Shown here: piece after piece, positions 33,535 through 42,921 of the stretch
How the letters are laid out: each line of letters begins with the position of its first letter
Numbering within the stretch: the first letter of the stretch is position 1
NCBI RefSeq assembly: GCF_963576675.1
Contig: NC_088916.1
Location: forward strand, 26,325,501 to 26,389,500
Reading direction: 5' to 3'
Length of the DNA: 64,000 bases
DNA from: Euphorbia lathyris
Lineage: Eukaryota > Streptophyta > Magnoliopsida > Malpighiales > Euphorbiaceae
Translations under genes and position numbers: made by a program
Notes under the pieces: model-generated
The model's database searches: none
What the model saw: only the letters and a program-made list of their open reading frames with translations
What the model was told of the DNA's origin: nothing

Positions 33535-36468
33535 ATGGATTTGGATGAATGCGATGGCACGAGAGGCATGGATGAGGTTTACGTGAACCTAGATAGAGTG
33601 GACCCTTTCCACGACCCTACGACGCATCTGAGCCGGACATGCTGCAATGAGGTAAGTGATTTCTCACTTTTGTTTGATTCAAATTCTAGGCTTTAGTATT
33701 CCTATCCGAACATGATTTGCATGCTAACTTTTAGATTGCCTTAGAGGACTTTAGCTAGAAAACCTGAATTTCTTCACTTACAAGTAACACTTGTTTGTTC
33801 CTGTGTACGAACGCGCGTTATATGCATGTGAGTAGTAACCCTGCGAATTTCTGCATGCTAACAGTAAAAATAACGTGAATAGTAAAAACGTGAATAGTGC
33901 ACGTGAATGGTAAAAACGTGAATAGTGACAACTAACTAATGCACGTGAATAGTGAAAACTTAACTAATGCATGTGAATAGTAAAAACGTGAACAGTGCAC
34001 GTGAATAGTGAATGTGAATAGTAAAAAACGCGAATAGTGAAAACTTAACTAATGCACGTGAATAGTGAAAAACTCAACTAATGCACGTGAATAGTAAAAA
34101 CGTGAATAGTGCACACGAATAGTAAAAAACTGTGAATAGTGAAAACTTAACTAATGCACGTGAATGGTAAACTTAACCTATGCTCCTTGTCAATGCGGAC
34201 GAGAGTGGACTAAAGAATTAACTAAACCTTACATGAGCGACCCTAAAAGAGAGACTTTTATAGAAAGTTGGCCCTAATTGACCAGATGTCTCTAGGTTAG
34301 ATAATGAAAGAATACCTAGTCTTAACGCGTTTTCATCAATCGTACGCTTTAGGAATCGTATTTAAATTTTCTTGTCTTGTTCTTTCTAGTTCAACGAGAT
34401 TTCCGGGACTACGGCCGAGATTCATTCGTGGTATGCTAGGCTAGGCGCCACGGCGAGAGCCCGTGTGCACGAGTTGGGCTTCGAGCCCTTTATTTCAGCG
34501 CTGCCCCGCACCAACGGGGTGTGTGATCGTTTTGGCCTACGTGCCTTATGCGATCGGTGGGTTGACTCGACCCATACCTTCCATCTTTCCTTTGGGGAGA
34601 TGACCATCTCGCCCAGAGATTTCTCTTTGTTGACGGGGCTGCGGGGGAGCAGCACTCCAGTTCCCTTTCATTTTGACCTGATGCGACCGCGGGTTGACCT
34701 CGCTAGGCTTGCTGCTTTGATTGGGCCGGGAGTTTGTCCAGGCGCCAGATCTACTCCGGCGAAGTTTGTTTCTACTGTGAGCCTTTTGAGTCGTCGGGAT
34801 TTTTGCGAGACGGACGATACTGACTTGGCAGTTCGTAGTTTCTTAGTGTATACTCTGAGCGAGATGATTTTCCGCACCAAGGGCGGAAAGGTACACGCGG
34901 GTTTTATTCAGGCACTCAGTGATTTGGATACGGCGGCTTCCTATAATTGGGCAGGGGCAGGTCTAGCCTTTCTATATAAATTTTTGGATCTGACTTGCCG
35001 GAAGCGTAAGGACTTCGGTGGTTACACCTTTGCCCTGCTGGTACGTGACGCGCCCCTGACTCACCCATTTTATCTTCTTCGCGCTTTTCACACTTATAAT
35101 CTTTGTTTTTTACCGCATGTTTGGGCGTATGAGAGGCGGATTCTTCCCAGTCAGTCTCGACCTGGGCCACGAGTATCGAGGCTCCCTCTCATGACCCGAT
35201 GGAGAGATTTTGACCTAGGCGCTGAGAGGAGACGGACGGTGGCGCGGCTCCTAGATTGGATTGACTCGCGGACCCTGGGACAGGTAGATGTCGTCTAGTC
35301 GTGCTAGATTCTTGTTTGAACCGTTCTGACTTTCTCTTTGTGTTTTTTTTTTTTAGATTAAGTTCAGGTGGGACGACCTCGACTTCGGTCCCGATTACAT
35401 GTATGTATTTATGATCCAGGAGCAGCAGTGCGTGCTCACCGGCCCCTGCGTGCGGGCATGGTATTTGGGGGACCGAGTCATCATTGGGGTTAGTGACGCA
35501 CACTGGACACCGGGCGAGATTCCCGTTTCCATGTTCACGGTGCGGACCATGCCCTTGTCGGTCATCCGTCAGGACTTGACCCGTCGGTTTATCGATAGAG
35601 AGGTGTGGGTTCATGCCGGGGGCCGTGATCCCTACCTGTCGACTCTGTTGAGCGCGAGGGATGCCCCGGCGGTAGCGATGGAGGTGGATCCGGTGGCAGA
35701 CGTATTTTCGAGAGAGGCTGTCGCGGCAGTCTTTGGTCAGGAGGAGGTCCCGGTAAGTGATTCCGCTTTTTACCTTTTATTCATGAGATGGTTAGCGGTA
35801 TTTATTGTGTTTTTATTTGCAGGAGGGGTCCTGGAGGAGTGCTCATTTGTCGGACTTCTTTGACGGTACTCGAGCTCAGACATCCGTAGACGAGCCACCC
35901 TACTATGTCGGTGAGTCCTCCAGTGCCGCCCGATCGGAGAGGTCTTCCCTAGGCGTGCCCGTACCGAACTACGGGAGAGATTTTACCACGGTTTGTTATG
36001 ATGAGTCCGGGGCAGCTTATGCGGGGGTCGAGGCGGCTCCTTCTATCTTTATTTTATTTTAGTGTAGTGGAATGCATGCATGTATGTATGATTTCTGTTC
36101 TTGCCTATGCTGCTTCTTATTTATTTTTCCATTTGTTTTTCTTTTTTTAGAGCGATCTTCATGCCCATGAGCGGAGACAGAGTGAGTTGGTGCGAGAGGC
36201 TGACGCCAGGGTTGGCCAGGTGTACTAAGAGCGAAACGACCACTGGTCGGGGGTGATGCGGAGGGAGACCGAGGGTTGCCTTGCCGTTGAGGAGAGAGCA
36301 CGTGATGAGACGATTGGACGCCTAGCTGCCGAGGAGAGAGCACGAGTTGCCGAGGAGAGAGCACGAGTTGCCGATGAGAGACTCCGAGCTGCCGAGGAGA
36401 CACTATCTGCGGAGCGGGCATCGCACTTGAGGGAGTTTGAGGCCTACTGGGACTTCCCTCCATATTAG
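33535..36468 (+). CDS. Plant mobile domain (PMD, MAIN/MAIL1-like) gene, antisense inside the Tat/Ogre element
   Basis: Exons 33535-33651, 34390-35283, 35357-35752 and one starting at 35823 join in phase 0 with clean GT/AG sites. Another exon starts at 36151; the donor of the fourth exon is uncertain. Exon 2 has the PMD core: RFGL-type start, HTFHLSFGEMTISPRDFSLL, TGLRGS, a LARLAAL helix and YTLSEMIF. Exon 3 continues with W-D-D-L-D-F-G-P-D and W-Y-L-G-D-R. The C-terminal exon is a charged coiled coil with repeated AEERARV units; it has an in-frame TAA at 36226-36228 and ends at 36466-36468. PMD proteins of the MAIN/MAIL1 group act in the nucleus in silencing and transcript control, and PMD is also known from transposons. 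The first three exons look intact. Confidence 0.8.
33860..34170 (+). repeat. Short-repeat array in PMD intron 1
   Basis: About 20 copies of gtgaatagt or gtgaatggta, mixed with aaaacgtgaatagtgcac and aacttaactaatgcac, form an irregular array. It lies wholly within the 738-bp first intron of the antisense gene. Confidence 0.85.
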
Positions 36469-36925
36469 GCTCATTATGTATTGCTTCGTGGTTTTCATTA
36501 GAGTTACCCCGATGTATAGCTGAGGTATAGGGAGTGGGCTAGATAGTAGGTAGGTTTTTTTTTTTTTTTTGTGAACAGTAAGATAGGAAATGTATAACTC
36601 ATGATTCATATTACCATACATTCAGTAGATTATGATGATTCCAATCGTTCTCGTCAAATATATTCATGCCTTTATTTATTTACAAACAACAGAAATACTT
36701 AGCCTCTTATACATTGTTTTTGTAACTGCTCAAGTTATAACTATTGTTACCAGGACCCGCCTTTCGGTTTTCGGATCCCGGCGATTTTTCTCCTCTCCTT
36801 TTACTATCCCGGAATTTTTAAATGAGTGCCCTTTCGGGTTTTCACCCATTGGGATTTCCCTTATTGTTGCATAGGTCGCCCTTTGCGGGTTTTCAACCTA
36901 TCGGGAATTTTTCTTTCTTTTTTTT
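36469..36925. other. Spacer between the ends of the PMD gene and pol
   Basis: The two genes converge here. A T run (36557-36570) and a repeat-like stretch (ccctttcgggttttcaccca and ccctttgcgggttttcaacc, about 36829-36910) are seen. No frame is credible. Confidence 0.5.
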
Positions 36926-39900
36926 TTACGAAAAGTATTTCTTAAGCCTATCCAGGTTGGTAGGTTCAGAGAATTCCATGCCGTCCATGGTAGTTAACTT
37001 TACCGCTCCTTTGCTTAGTATCTTCTTCACGACGAATGGCCCTTCCCAGTTAGGTTTAAACTTGCCCCTAGGGTCGGTGTGCGTCACACGAATCTGTTTC
37101 AGCACCAAATCTCCTTCTTTGATAGGACTGGTCTTGACCTTTTTATTAAAAGCTCGAGCCATCCTTCTTTGATATAACTGTACATGGTAAAGGGCTTCCA
37201 TCCTTTTCTCGTCAACCAAAGCCAACTGCTCATATCGCTTCTTCACCCATTCCGTCTCGGGGATTTCTGCTTCCACTGCGATTCTCAACGATCGCTTTTC
37301 GATCTCAATCGGCAGGACTGCTTCTGTTCCGTATACCAAGGAGAACGGCGTTGCCCCAGTCGAGGTTCTGACTGTCGTGCGATAAGCCCATAATGCGAGT
37401 GGGAGTTGCTCATGCCAATTCCGATGTGATTCCACCGTTTTTACGAGAATCCTCTTAAGATTCTTATTAGCTGCTTCTACTGCCCCAATAGCTTGTGGAC
37501 GGTACAGAGAAGATCTGTGATGTTCAATGCCATATTCTCGGAAGAGACTTCTTACTTCCCCCTGAAACTGGACCCCATTATCCGTAATCATGTGATGAGG
37601 CACTCCGAACCTGGTGACCAAGTGTTTCTCAATGAACTTTCTCATCTGCTTGGATCCCAATTTACTAAACGACTCTGCCTCTACCCACTTAGTGAAATAA
37701 TCGATGGCGACTGCAATAAACTTGTGCCCGTTCGAAGCATTAGGCCTTACCTCACCAATGATGTCAATGCCCCAAGCCGCGAATGGCCAAATAGGTGCTA
37801 ACACATGTAATTCCATGGCTGGAAGATGACTACAATCACCGTGGATTTGACAATCGTGGCATTTCTTCGCATACTCGCTACAATCTCTTTCCATGGTGAG
37901 CCAATAGAAGCCTTGTCTGATGATTTTCTTGGCTAACACTGCTCCTCCCATATGGGCCCCGCAAATTCCTGAATGTACTGATTCCATTGCTTCGCGGGCT
38001 TCTTCCACATCCAAGCACCTCAGTTGTAACCCATCGGTGTGCCTTTTATAAAGCAAATCGTTGTGGATGACGAACTGCCGGGCTAACCTTCTAATCACAG
38101 CTTGATCCCTAGGTTCTGACTCTGCCGGATATGTTCCACTCTTCATGAAGTTCATGATGTCGAAATACCACGGTTTTTCATCTGCCCTTAACAGCATTAC
38201 GTCTTCGTAGCATGGTTTGTGAGATCTCCTCAATACCAACGGTTTCGAGGCAAGGTTCCGGGGGTTGTCCCAAACTGACACCAAAGTGGCCAAAGCATCC
38301 GCTGCCTGATTCTGTGCTCGAGGAATATGATAGAAACGACATTCCTTGAATCTTTGTGCCAACCCTTCTAGCTGATCTAGATATGGACGTAGCCTTTCTT
38401 CCCTCACTTCCCATTTTCCTTGTGCCTGTTCGATGATCAACTTGGAGTCACCCCAAATTTCGACATATGATGCTCCCAGTGCTGCTAAAGACTCTAAACC
38501 ATAAATGCACGCTTCATATTCGGCCATATTATTGGTAAGAGGGAACGACAACTTCTTGGCCATCGGGATCCTTTCTCCCTCTGGTGAGATAAGTAATACC
38601 CCTACTCCGGCTCCATTCGAATTAATTGCTCCATCAAAGAACATTTTCCAAGGTATAACTTCTATTGCGTTCAAGTGTTCATCGGGGAAATCATAGCTTA
38701 TCTCTTCCTCTTCTATATTCAGACGTTGGTTGGCCAGAAACTCTGCCACGGCCCTCCCTTTGATAACCTTCTTCGTTACATATTCAATGTCAAACTCGGA
38801 TAAAAGTAGTAACCATCGGGCTAGTTTACCTGTCAAAGACGGAGTTCGGTACAGATACTTTACGGGGTCCATCCGAGAAATAATAATCACTCTATATGAT
38901 TGGAAATAGTGCCGTAGTTTCTTCGTTAGCCATACTACTGCCACACACGTCTTTTCGATCATGTTGTACTTGAGCTCGTACTCCAGGAACTTCTTACTCA
39001 GATAATACACCGCGTGCTCCACACCGGTGTCCCCCTCTTGGGCCAGCATTGCCCCAATAGATCGCTCTTCAATCGCTACGTAGAGGAGAAACGGCTTTCC
39101 TAGTTTAGGCGGTCTCAGCACTGGCGGATTAGACAAATAGTTCTGGACGCTCTCCAAAGCTTGCTGACACTTATCATTCCAGATTGTGGGTTGGTCTTTC
39201 CTTAACAACTTAAAGATTGGCTCGCAGATTGCAGTGAGTCTTGCTATGAACCGGCTGATATACTGAACCTGCCCCAGAAACCCTCTCACTTCCTTCTCGT
39301 TCTTCGGTGCCGGCATTTCCCGTATGGCTTTCACTTTGTCAGGATCTACTTCAATTCCCTTATTTCCGATTATATAGCCTAAGATTTTCCCCGATGAGAC
39401 GCCAAAGAAGCACTTCTTCGGGTTCAACCTCAGCTTGAATTCCGCAATTCGGGCCAAAAACTTTTCAAGTGCGGCGAAATGCCCCTCTCTTGTCTCCGAT
39501 TTGACCATCATGTCATCCACATAAACTTCTACCTCCTTGTGTATCATATCGTGGAACAGTGCTGTAGCCATTCGCTGGTAAGTTGCCCCGGCATTTTTCA
39601 AACCAAACGGCATCACCCTGTAGCAATATGTTCCCCACTCAGTTGTGAACGAGGTTTTTGCTTTATGCTTCTCGGCCATCTGGACTTGCATGTAGCCCAT
39701 GAAACCGTCCACATTCGTGTGTAAGACGCTCGATGCTGCACTGTCGATCAACACGTCAATATGAGGCAACGCGAATTCATCCTTGGGACATGCCTTGTTA
39801 AGGTCTCGATAATCGACGCACATTCTTACTTTGCCATCCTTCTTTGCGATGGGCACCACATTTGCGACCCAAGGGGGATAGTCGATTACTTCGATGAACC

Positions 39901-41878
39901 CTGCTTCTAACCGCTTCTTCAGTTCTTCTCTGATCTTATCTGCCCATTCCGGTCTCATGCGTCGGAGCTTCTGCTTTACGGGCCTCGCCTCGGGATAAGT
40001 TGGAATACGGTGAGTTACGATTGATTGATCAATTCCAGGCATGTCTTCGTATGTCCAAGCAAACACTATTTCGTATTTTTTTATTATTCTCTCAAATTCT
40101 TTCCTCTCTTCAATAGTTAATTCTTGAGCAATTTGTATAAGTTTAGGATTTTCATCCGTGCCAAGATTGAAAGTTGACATTTCTATTGTATTGATTTCAA
40201 ATGTAGGCATGTTATATGAATGAGAATGCATGGAATGATCACGATCAATATCAAGCAAGTAAGCAAAATCAGAATTCATTTCATTGATAGTATTGGCGAT
40301 TACATCGTCTGATTCAAACAAAGCAGTAATACAATTTTCATCATCGAGGTCCTCGGGCTTCTCATATGCTTTGGAGGTACTAGGCTCGTCCACCGCTCCC
40401 GCAGTTGCTTCAATGGTGATGACTTGCTCCTCGGCATTCAAGTCTAACATCATAATCTCCTCGACAAAGCAGCTCGCTTTTCCTTTGCCCCAGTCAGTAA
40501 CATCATTGAAGATCTCAAAACCTGGCAGAATCTTTCCTTCGGTGCTAGTCCATGACTCGGGAGTCCCCGAATAAACCTTTCTATGCCCCTCGTTCATAAA
40601 ATACTTCCTTAGGCCCACCTTTCCTTCACCACTTGCGTTGGACGGACCTCCCTGTTCATATCCTAAACCCCTTCGGGTTTTCTGACTCTTGAAATCCGGA
40701 AATTCTGGCAGCCCTTGATGGTGTGCTCCCAAGCCCATACCGGAGATGAAACCTCCCTTCATCATTTTCACCACATCGGAGGTCATGCTAGACTCGTAAA
40801 TCCCAGAAACTTGGAATCCGGAGAAAAGTTGAGGCTCAATTCCCAATGCTGCCACCGAGCTCAATTTCTCAGCTCTAATTGTCACTATCTCCTCCCCGAA
40901 GGGGAACTTGATCATCTGATGGAGCGTGGAGGGCACACCTCCCAACTTATGGAACCATGGGCGTCCCAACAATACAGCAAAGGTTACCGGGATATCCAGC
41001 ACTGTGAACTCAGTTTCTTCTTCATGCGGCCCCACTTTCAACTTGGCCTTAAAGACTCCTTCAATATGCCTACGGCTATCATCATATGCTCTAATCACAG
41101 TTTCAGAGGCTGTCAAGTCTCCCCTCTCAACTCCCAACTTCGACAAGAGTTTCAACGGACAAACATTAATAGCCGATCCATCATCGACCATCACACAGCT
41201 AGTCTTCTTCCCGTTGATTTCTGGCCGGATGTACAGAGGCTTATTGTGAGCCTTCCCCTCTTCTGGGAGATCCTCATCGGTAAATGTGATTTCAGTTTTC
41301 TTTCGAGCCATAATTGCCCCTACTAGCGCTGCCGGCTCAGTATCGGTGGAAATAACCAAATTCTGCAGCTCTTTCATCAGGTTTTCACGATGGTACTTGG
41401 AATGGCATAAAACTTCCCACACCGTGGATTTAGCTTGCGTCTTCTTCAACTGCTCGAGAACTTGGTCGTCGGGCTTAGGAGCCGACCCTTCCCCTATCTC
41501 AGTCTCTACCATAGGTGCCTTTCCCTCGGCCACCCGACCTGATCTTGTCATTACGGCAATTTCCGGCTCATCGTCCGATTCGTCCCAAATGTTAATAGGA
41601 ATCCTCCGATTGGCATCTTCCTCGTCCGAAGAACTCTCCCAAATGTCCACAATCATTAAATCCACGACGTGAGGAATGTTTGGATTCAAATAAAAGGGAT
41701 CTGCTGATCCATACAACGCCCAGCCTATCAAATCGTCGTAATCTCGGAGGGACACTCTGCTCATCCTTCTTGCTGCCAACGGAATAACACCTCGTTGTAT
41801 GCACATAAGCTGCACCTTATCACTCATTGTTTCGTGACACTGTTCATACCGGTGCCTCCACCTCCTAGCATAATCCAC
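36926..41878 (-). CDS. Tat/Ogre pol: protease, G-patch, RT, two RNase H, integrase
   Basis: The 1650-codon open frame is in order. Residues 1-65 are the tail of a gag-like module (DYARRWRHRYEQ). Protease is near 231 (VDDGSAINVCP) with LLGRPW. A G-patch follows near 374 (GGFISGMGLG). Reverse transcriptase runs about 630-800, with catalytic YVDDMMVK near 785. A first RNase H with a degenerate start (LLYVA) spans about 920-1040. A second, archaeal-type RNase H spans about 1075-1205 with FDGA, MAEYEA, GDSKL and AADALA. The integrase zinc motif is H...H...C-x2-C at about 1298-1340, and the core carries GIDIIG, TDNGVQF and the VEAANKN Glu. All catalytic residues except those of the first RNase H look present. 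The frame's N-terminus joins the upstream gag-like frame only after a frameshift near 41930. Confidence 0.95.
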   Translation of the reverse strand: MDYARRWRHRYEQCHETMSDKVQLMCIQRGVIPLAARRMSRVSLRDYDDLIGWALYGSADPFYLNPNIPHVVDLMIVDIWESSSDEEDANRRIPINIWDESDDEPEIAVMTRSGRVAEGKAPMVETEIGEGSAPKPDDQVLEQLKKTQAKSTVWEVLCHSKYHRENLMKELQNLVISTDTEPAALVGAIMARKKTEITFTDEDLPEEGKAHNKPLYIRPEINGKKTSCVMVDDGSAINVCPLKLLSKLGVERGDLTASETVIRAYDDSRRHIEGVFKAKLKVGPHEEETEFTVLDIPVTFAVLLGRPWFHKLGGVPSTLHQMIKFPFGEEIVTIRAEKLSSVAALGIEPQLFSGFQVSGIYESSMTSDVVKMMKGGFISGMGLGAHHQGLPEFPDFKSQKTRRGLGYEQGGPSNASGEGKVGLRKYFMNEGHRKVYSGTPESWTSTEGKILPGFEIFNDVTDWGKGKASCFVEEIMMLDLNAEEQVITIEATAGAVDEPSTSKAYEKPEDLDDENCITALFESDDVIANTINEMNSDFAYLLDIDRDHSMHSHSYNMPTFEINTIEMSTFNLGTDENPKLIQIAQELTIEERKEFERIIKKYEIVFAWTYEDMPGIDQSIVTHRIPTYPEARPVKQKLRRMRPEWADKIREELKKRLEAGFIEVIDYPPWVANVVPIAKKDGKVRMCVDYRDLNKACPKDEFALPHIDVLIDSAASSVLHTNVDGFMGYMQVQMAEKHKAKTSFTTEWGTYCYRVMPFGLKNAGATYQRMATALFHDMIHKEVEVYVDDMMVKSETREGHFAALEKFLARIAEFKLRLNPKKCFFGVSSGKILGYIIGNKGIEVDPDKVKAIREMPAPKNEKEVRGFLGQVQYISRFIARLTAICEPIFKLLRKDQPTIWNDKCQQALESVQNYLSNPPVLRPPKLGKPFLLYVAIEERSIGAMLAQEGDTGVEHAVYYLSKKFLEYELKYNMIEKTCVAVVWLTKKLRHYFQSYRVIIISRMDPVKYLYRTPSLTGKLARWLLLLSEFDIEYVTKKVIKGRAVAEFLANQRLNIEEEEISYDFPDEHLNAIEVIPWKMFFDGAINSNGAGVGVLLISPEGERIPMAKKLSFPLTNNMAEYEACIYGLESLAALGASYVEIWGDSKLIIEQAQGKWEVREERLRPYLDQLEGLAQRFKECRFYHIPRAQNQAADALATLVSVWDNPRNLASKPLVLRRSHKPCYEDVMLLRADEKPWYFDIMNFMKSGTYPAESEPRDQAVIRRLARQFVIHNDLLYKRHTDGLQLRCLDVEEAREAMESVHSGICGAHMGGAVLAKKIIRQGFYWLTMERDCSEYAKKCHDCQIHGDCSHLPAMELHVLAPIWPFAAWGIDIIGEVRPNASNGHKFIAVAIDYFTKWVEAESFSKLGSKQMRKFIEKHLVTRFGVPHHMITDNGVQFQGEVRSLFREYGIEHHRSSLYRPQAIGAVEAANKNLKRILVKTVESHRNWHEQLPLALWAYRTTVRTSTGATPFSLVYGTEAVLPIEIEKRSLRIAVEAEIPETEWVKKRYEQLALVDEKRMEALYHVQLYQRRMARAFNKKVKTSPIKEGDLVLKQIRVTHTDPRGKFKPNWEGPFVVKKILSKGAVKLTTMDGMEFSEPTNLDRLKKYFS

Positions 41879-42216
41879 GAATGGTTCCTCGGGGAATTGC
41901 CTGATCCTATCCAGATCCTCCAGGGATCCCGTCCATGGAACATAATCTCGTATCTTGCCACAAAGGCACTCCTAAGTGGTACCCAATGACCCATTTCCTC
42001 CTCCGATAGGCCTTGATGCCACAACAAGGCTTCTCCCCTTAAGGTTTCCGGAAAATGTTCATGTAATTCACACTGCGGGAATCCGGCGTCATACATATGA
42101 TTGCGGAATAACCTCGCATGCTCAACAGGATCCTGGTATCCACCATACCTAGGCATCGCTAACACCACATCAGGTGTTTGGTAAGACGGGGAATCCGGGG
42201 TTTGCTCTGCCAGCAT
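41824..42216 (-). CDS. Fourth gag-like capsid module (frameshifted into pol)
   Basis: Residues 20-90 read RYGGYQDPVEHARLFRNHMY, LRGEALLWHQGL and an F-V-A-R-Y end, the usual Gag signature (Y-x-G-x-x-D-P-x-x-H ... F-x-x-x-L-x-G-E-A-x-x-W). The same frame lies directly after a TAG at 42217-42219. Near 41930 the homologous sequence moves to the pol frame, where the module's second half (P-F-V-D-Y-A-R-R-W) continues. It is thus a capsid copy fused to the front of pol, with one frameshift. Confidence 0.75.
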   Translation of the reverse strand: MLAEQTPDSPSYQTPDVVLAMPRYGGYQDPVEHARLFRNHMYDAGFPQCELHEHFPETLRGEALLWHQGLSEEEMGHWVPLRSAFVARYEIMFHGRDPWRIWIGSGNSPRNHSWIMLGGGGTGMNSVTKQ

Positions 42217-42915
42217 CTATACTGTGTACTCCTTGATAAATCTTTTCATCATTGCCGCCCAATCGGTCTTAACATACATCGGCAACGACATGTACCACAT
42301 TAATGGTTCACCCATCAACGAATTACAAAACAAGCTAGTGATCTCTTCTTCTTTAAAACCCAAGGGCGCCATGGCCGATAAGTAGAAGTGAAGGTGCTCC
42401 ATAGGGTCCTTGTTGCCATTATATTTGCTAACCCTCGGCAACGGACGCTTGATAGGTCCAATCTGCATTGCGAAGCGCTCCGCGGCCCTGTCCTCAGCCC
42501 TTTGATACTTTTCTAGAAATAGATCTGACAATTGATCCCAATCATACTTGCAAGAGTCGGGTAATGAGTGAAACCACCCCAAAGGCTCGCCTATCAGAGA
42601 ATGGTGGAACCACTGAGCAATCTCATCCACTCCGAAGGATTCAATAAACATATCGCGCATATATTCACGCAAGTGCACCTCGGGATTTCCCCCTCCACTA
42701 AACAGGCCCAAATTAGGCACAATAGTTCGAGACGACCCTTCTCCGATCTCTTCAGCACTATCTTCATCATACGGTGCTCCACCATCCAATCCCTCTTCCA
42801 TCGGTTCATCCTCTTGTTCCTCGCCAAGGAAGGACACATATAGACCATTTCCTACATTGTTCCTTTCGTCGGAATCCAGCAACTCCTCTACGTTCTCCTC
42901 GAAGGATTCCATCAC
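42217..42915 (-). CDS. Second and third gag-like capsid modules
   Basis: An acidic N-terminus (about 70 residues) precedes two Gag-like half modules. The first: LFSGGGNPEVHLREYMRDMF, SLIGEPLGWFHSLP, W-D-Q-L-S-D-L-F-L-E-K-Y. The second: KYNGNKDPMEHLHFYLSAMA, SLMGEPLMWYMSLP, W-A-A-M-M-K-R-F-I-K-E-Y. Each matches the N-terminal half of the main Gag capsid. The frame is the same as Gag (42922-44319), separated from it by a TAA at 42922-42924. It ends in a TAG at 42217-42219. Codon 42915 is GTG; the first ATG is at 42912. It may be read through from Gag or may be decayed. Confidence 0.75.
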   Translation of the reverse strand: MMESFEENVEELLDSDERNNVGNGLYVSFLGEEQEDEPMEEGLDGGAPYDEDSAEEIGEGSSRTIVPNLGLFSGGGNPEVHLREYMRDMFIESFGVDEIAQWFHHSLIGEPLGWFHSLPDSCKYDWDQLSDLFLEKYQRAEDRAAERFAMQIGPIKRPLPRVSKYNGNKDPMEHLHFYLSAMAPLGFKEEEITSLFCNSLMGEPLMWYMSLPMYVKTDWAAMMKRFIKEYTV

Positions 42916-42921
42916 TACGCA

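Noticed and set aside
36926..41878. Plus-strand frames of 60-203 codons over pol
   Set aside because: Shadows of the 1650-codon minus-strand pol, which has all domain motifs.
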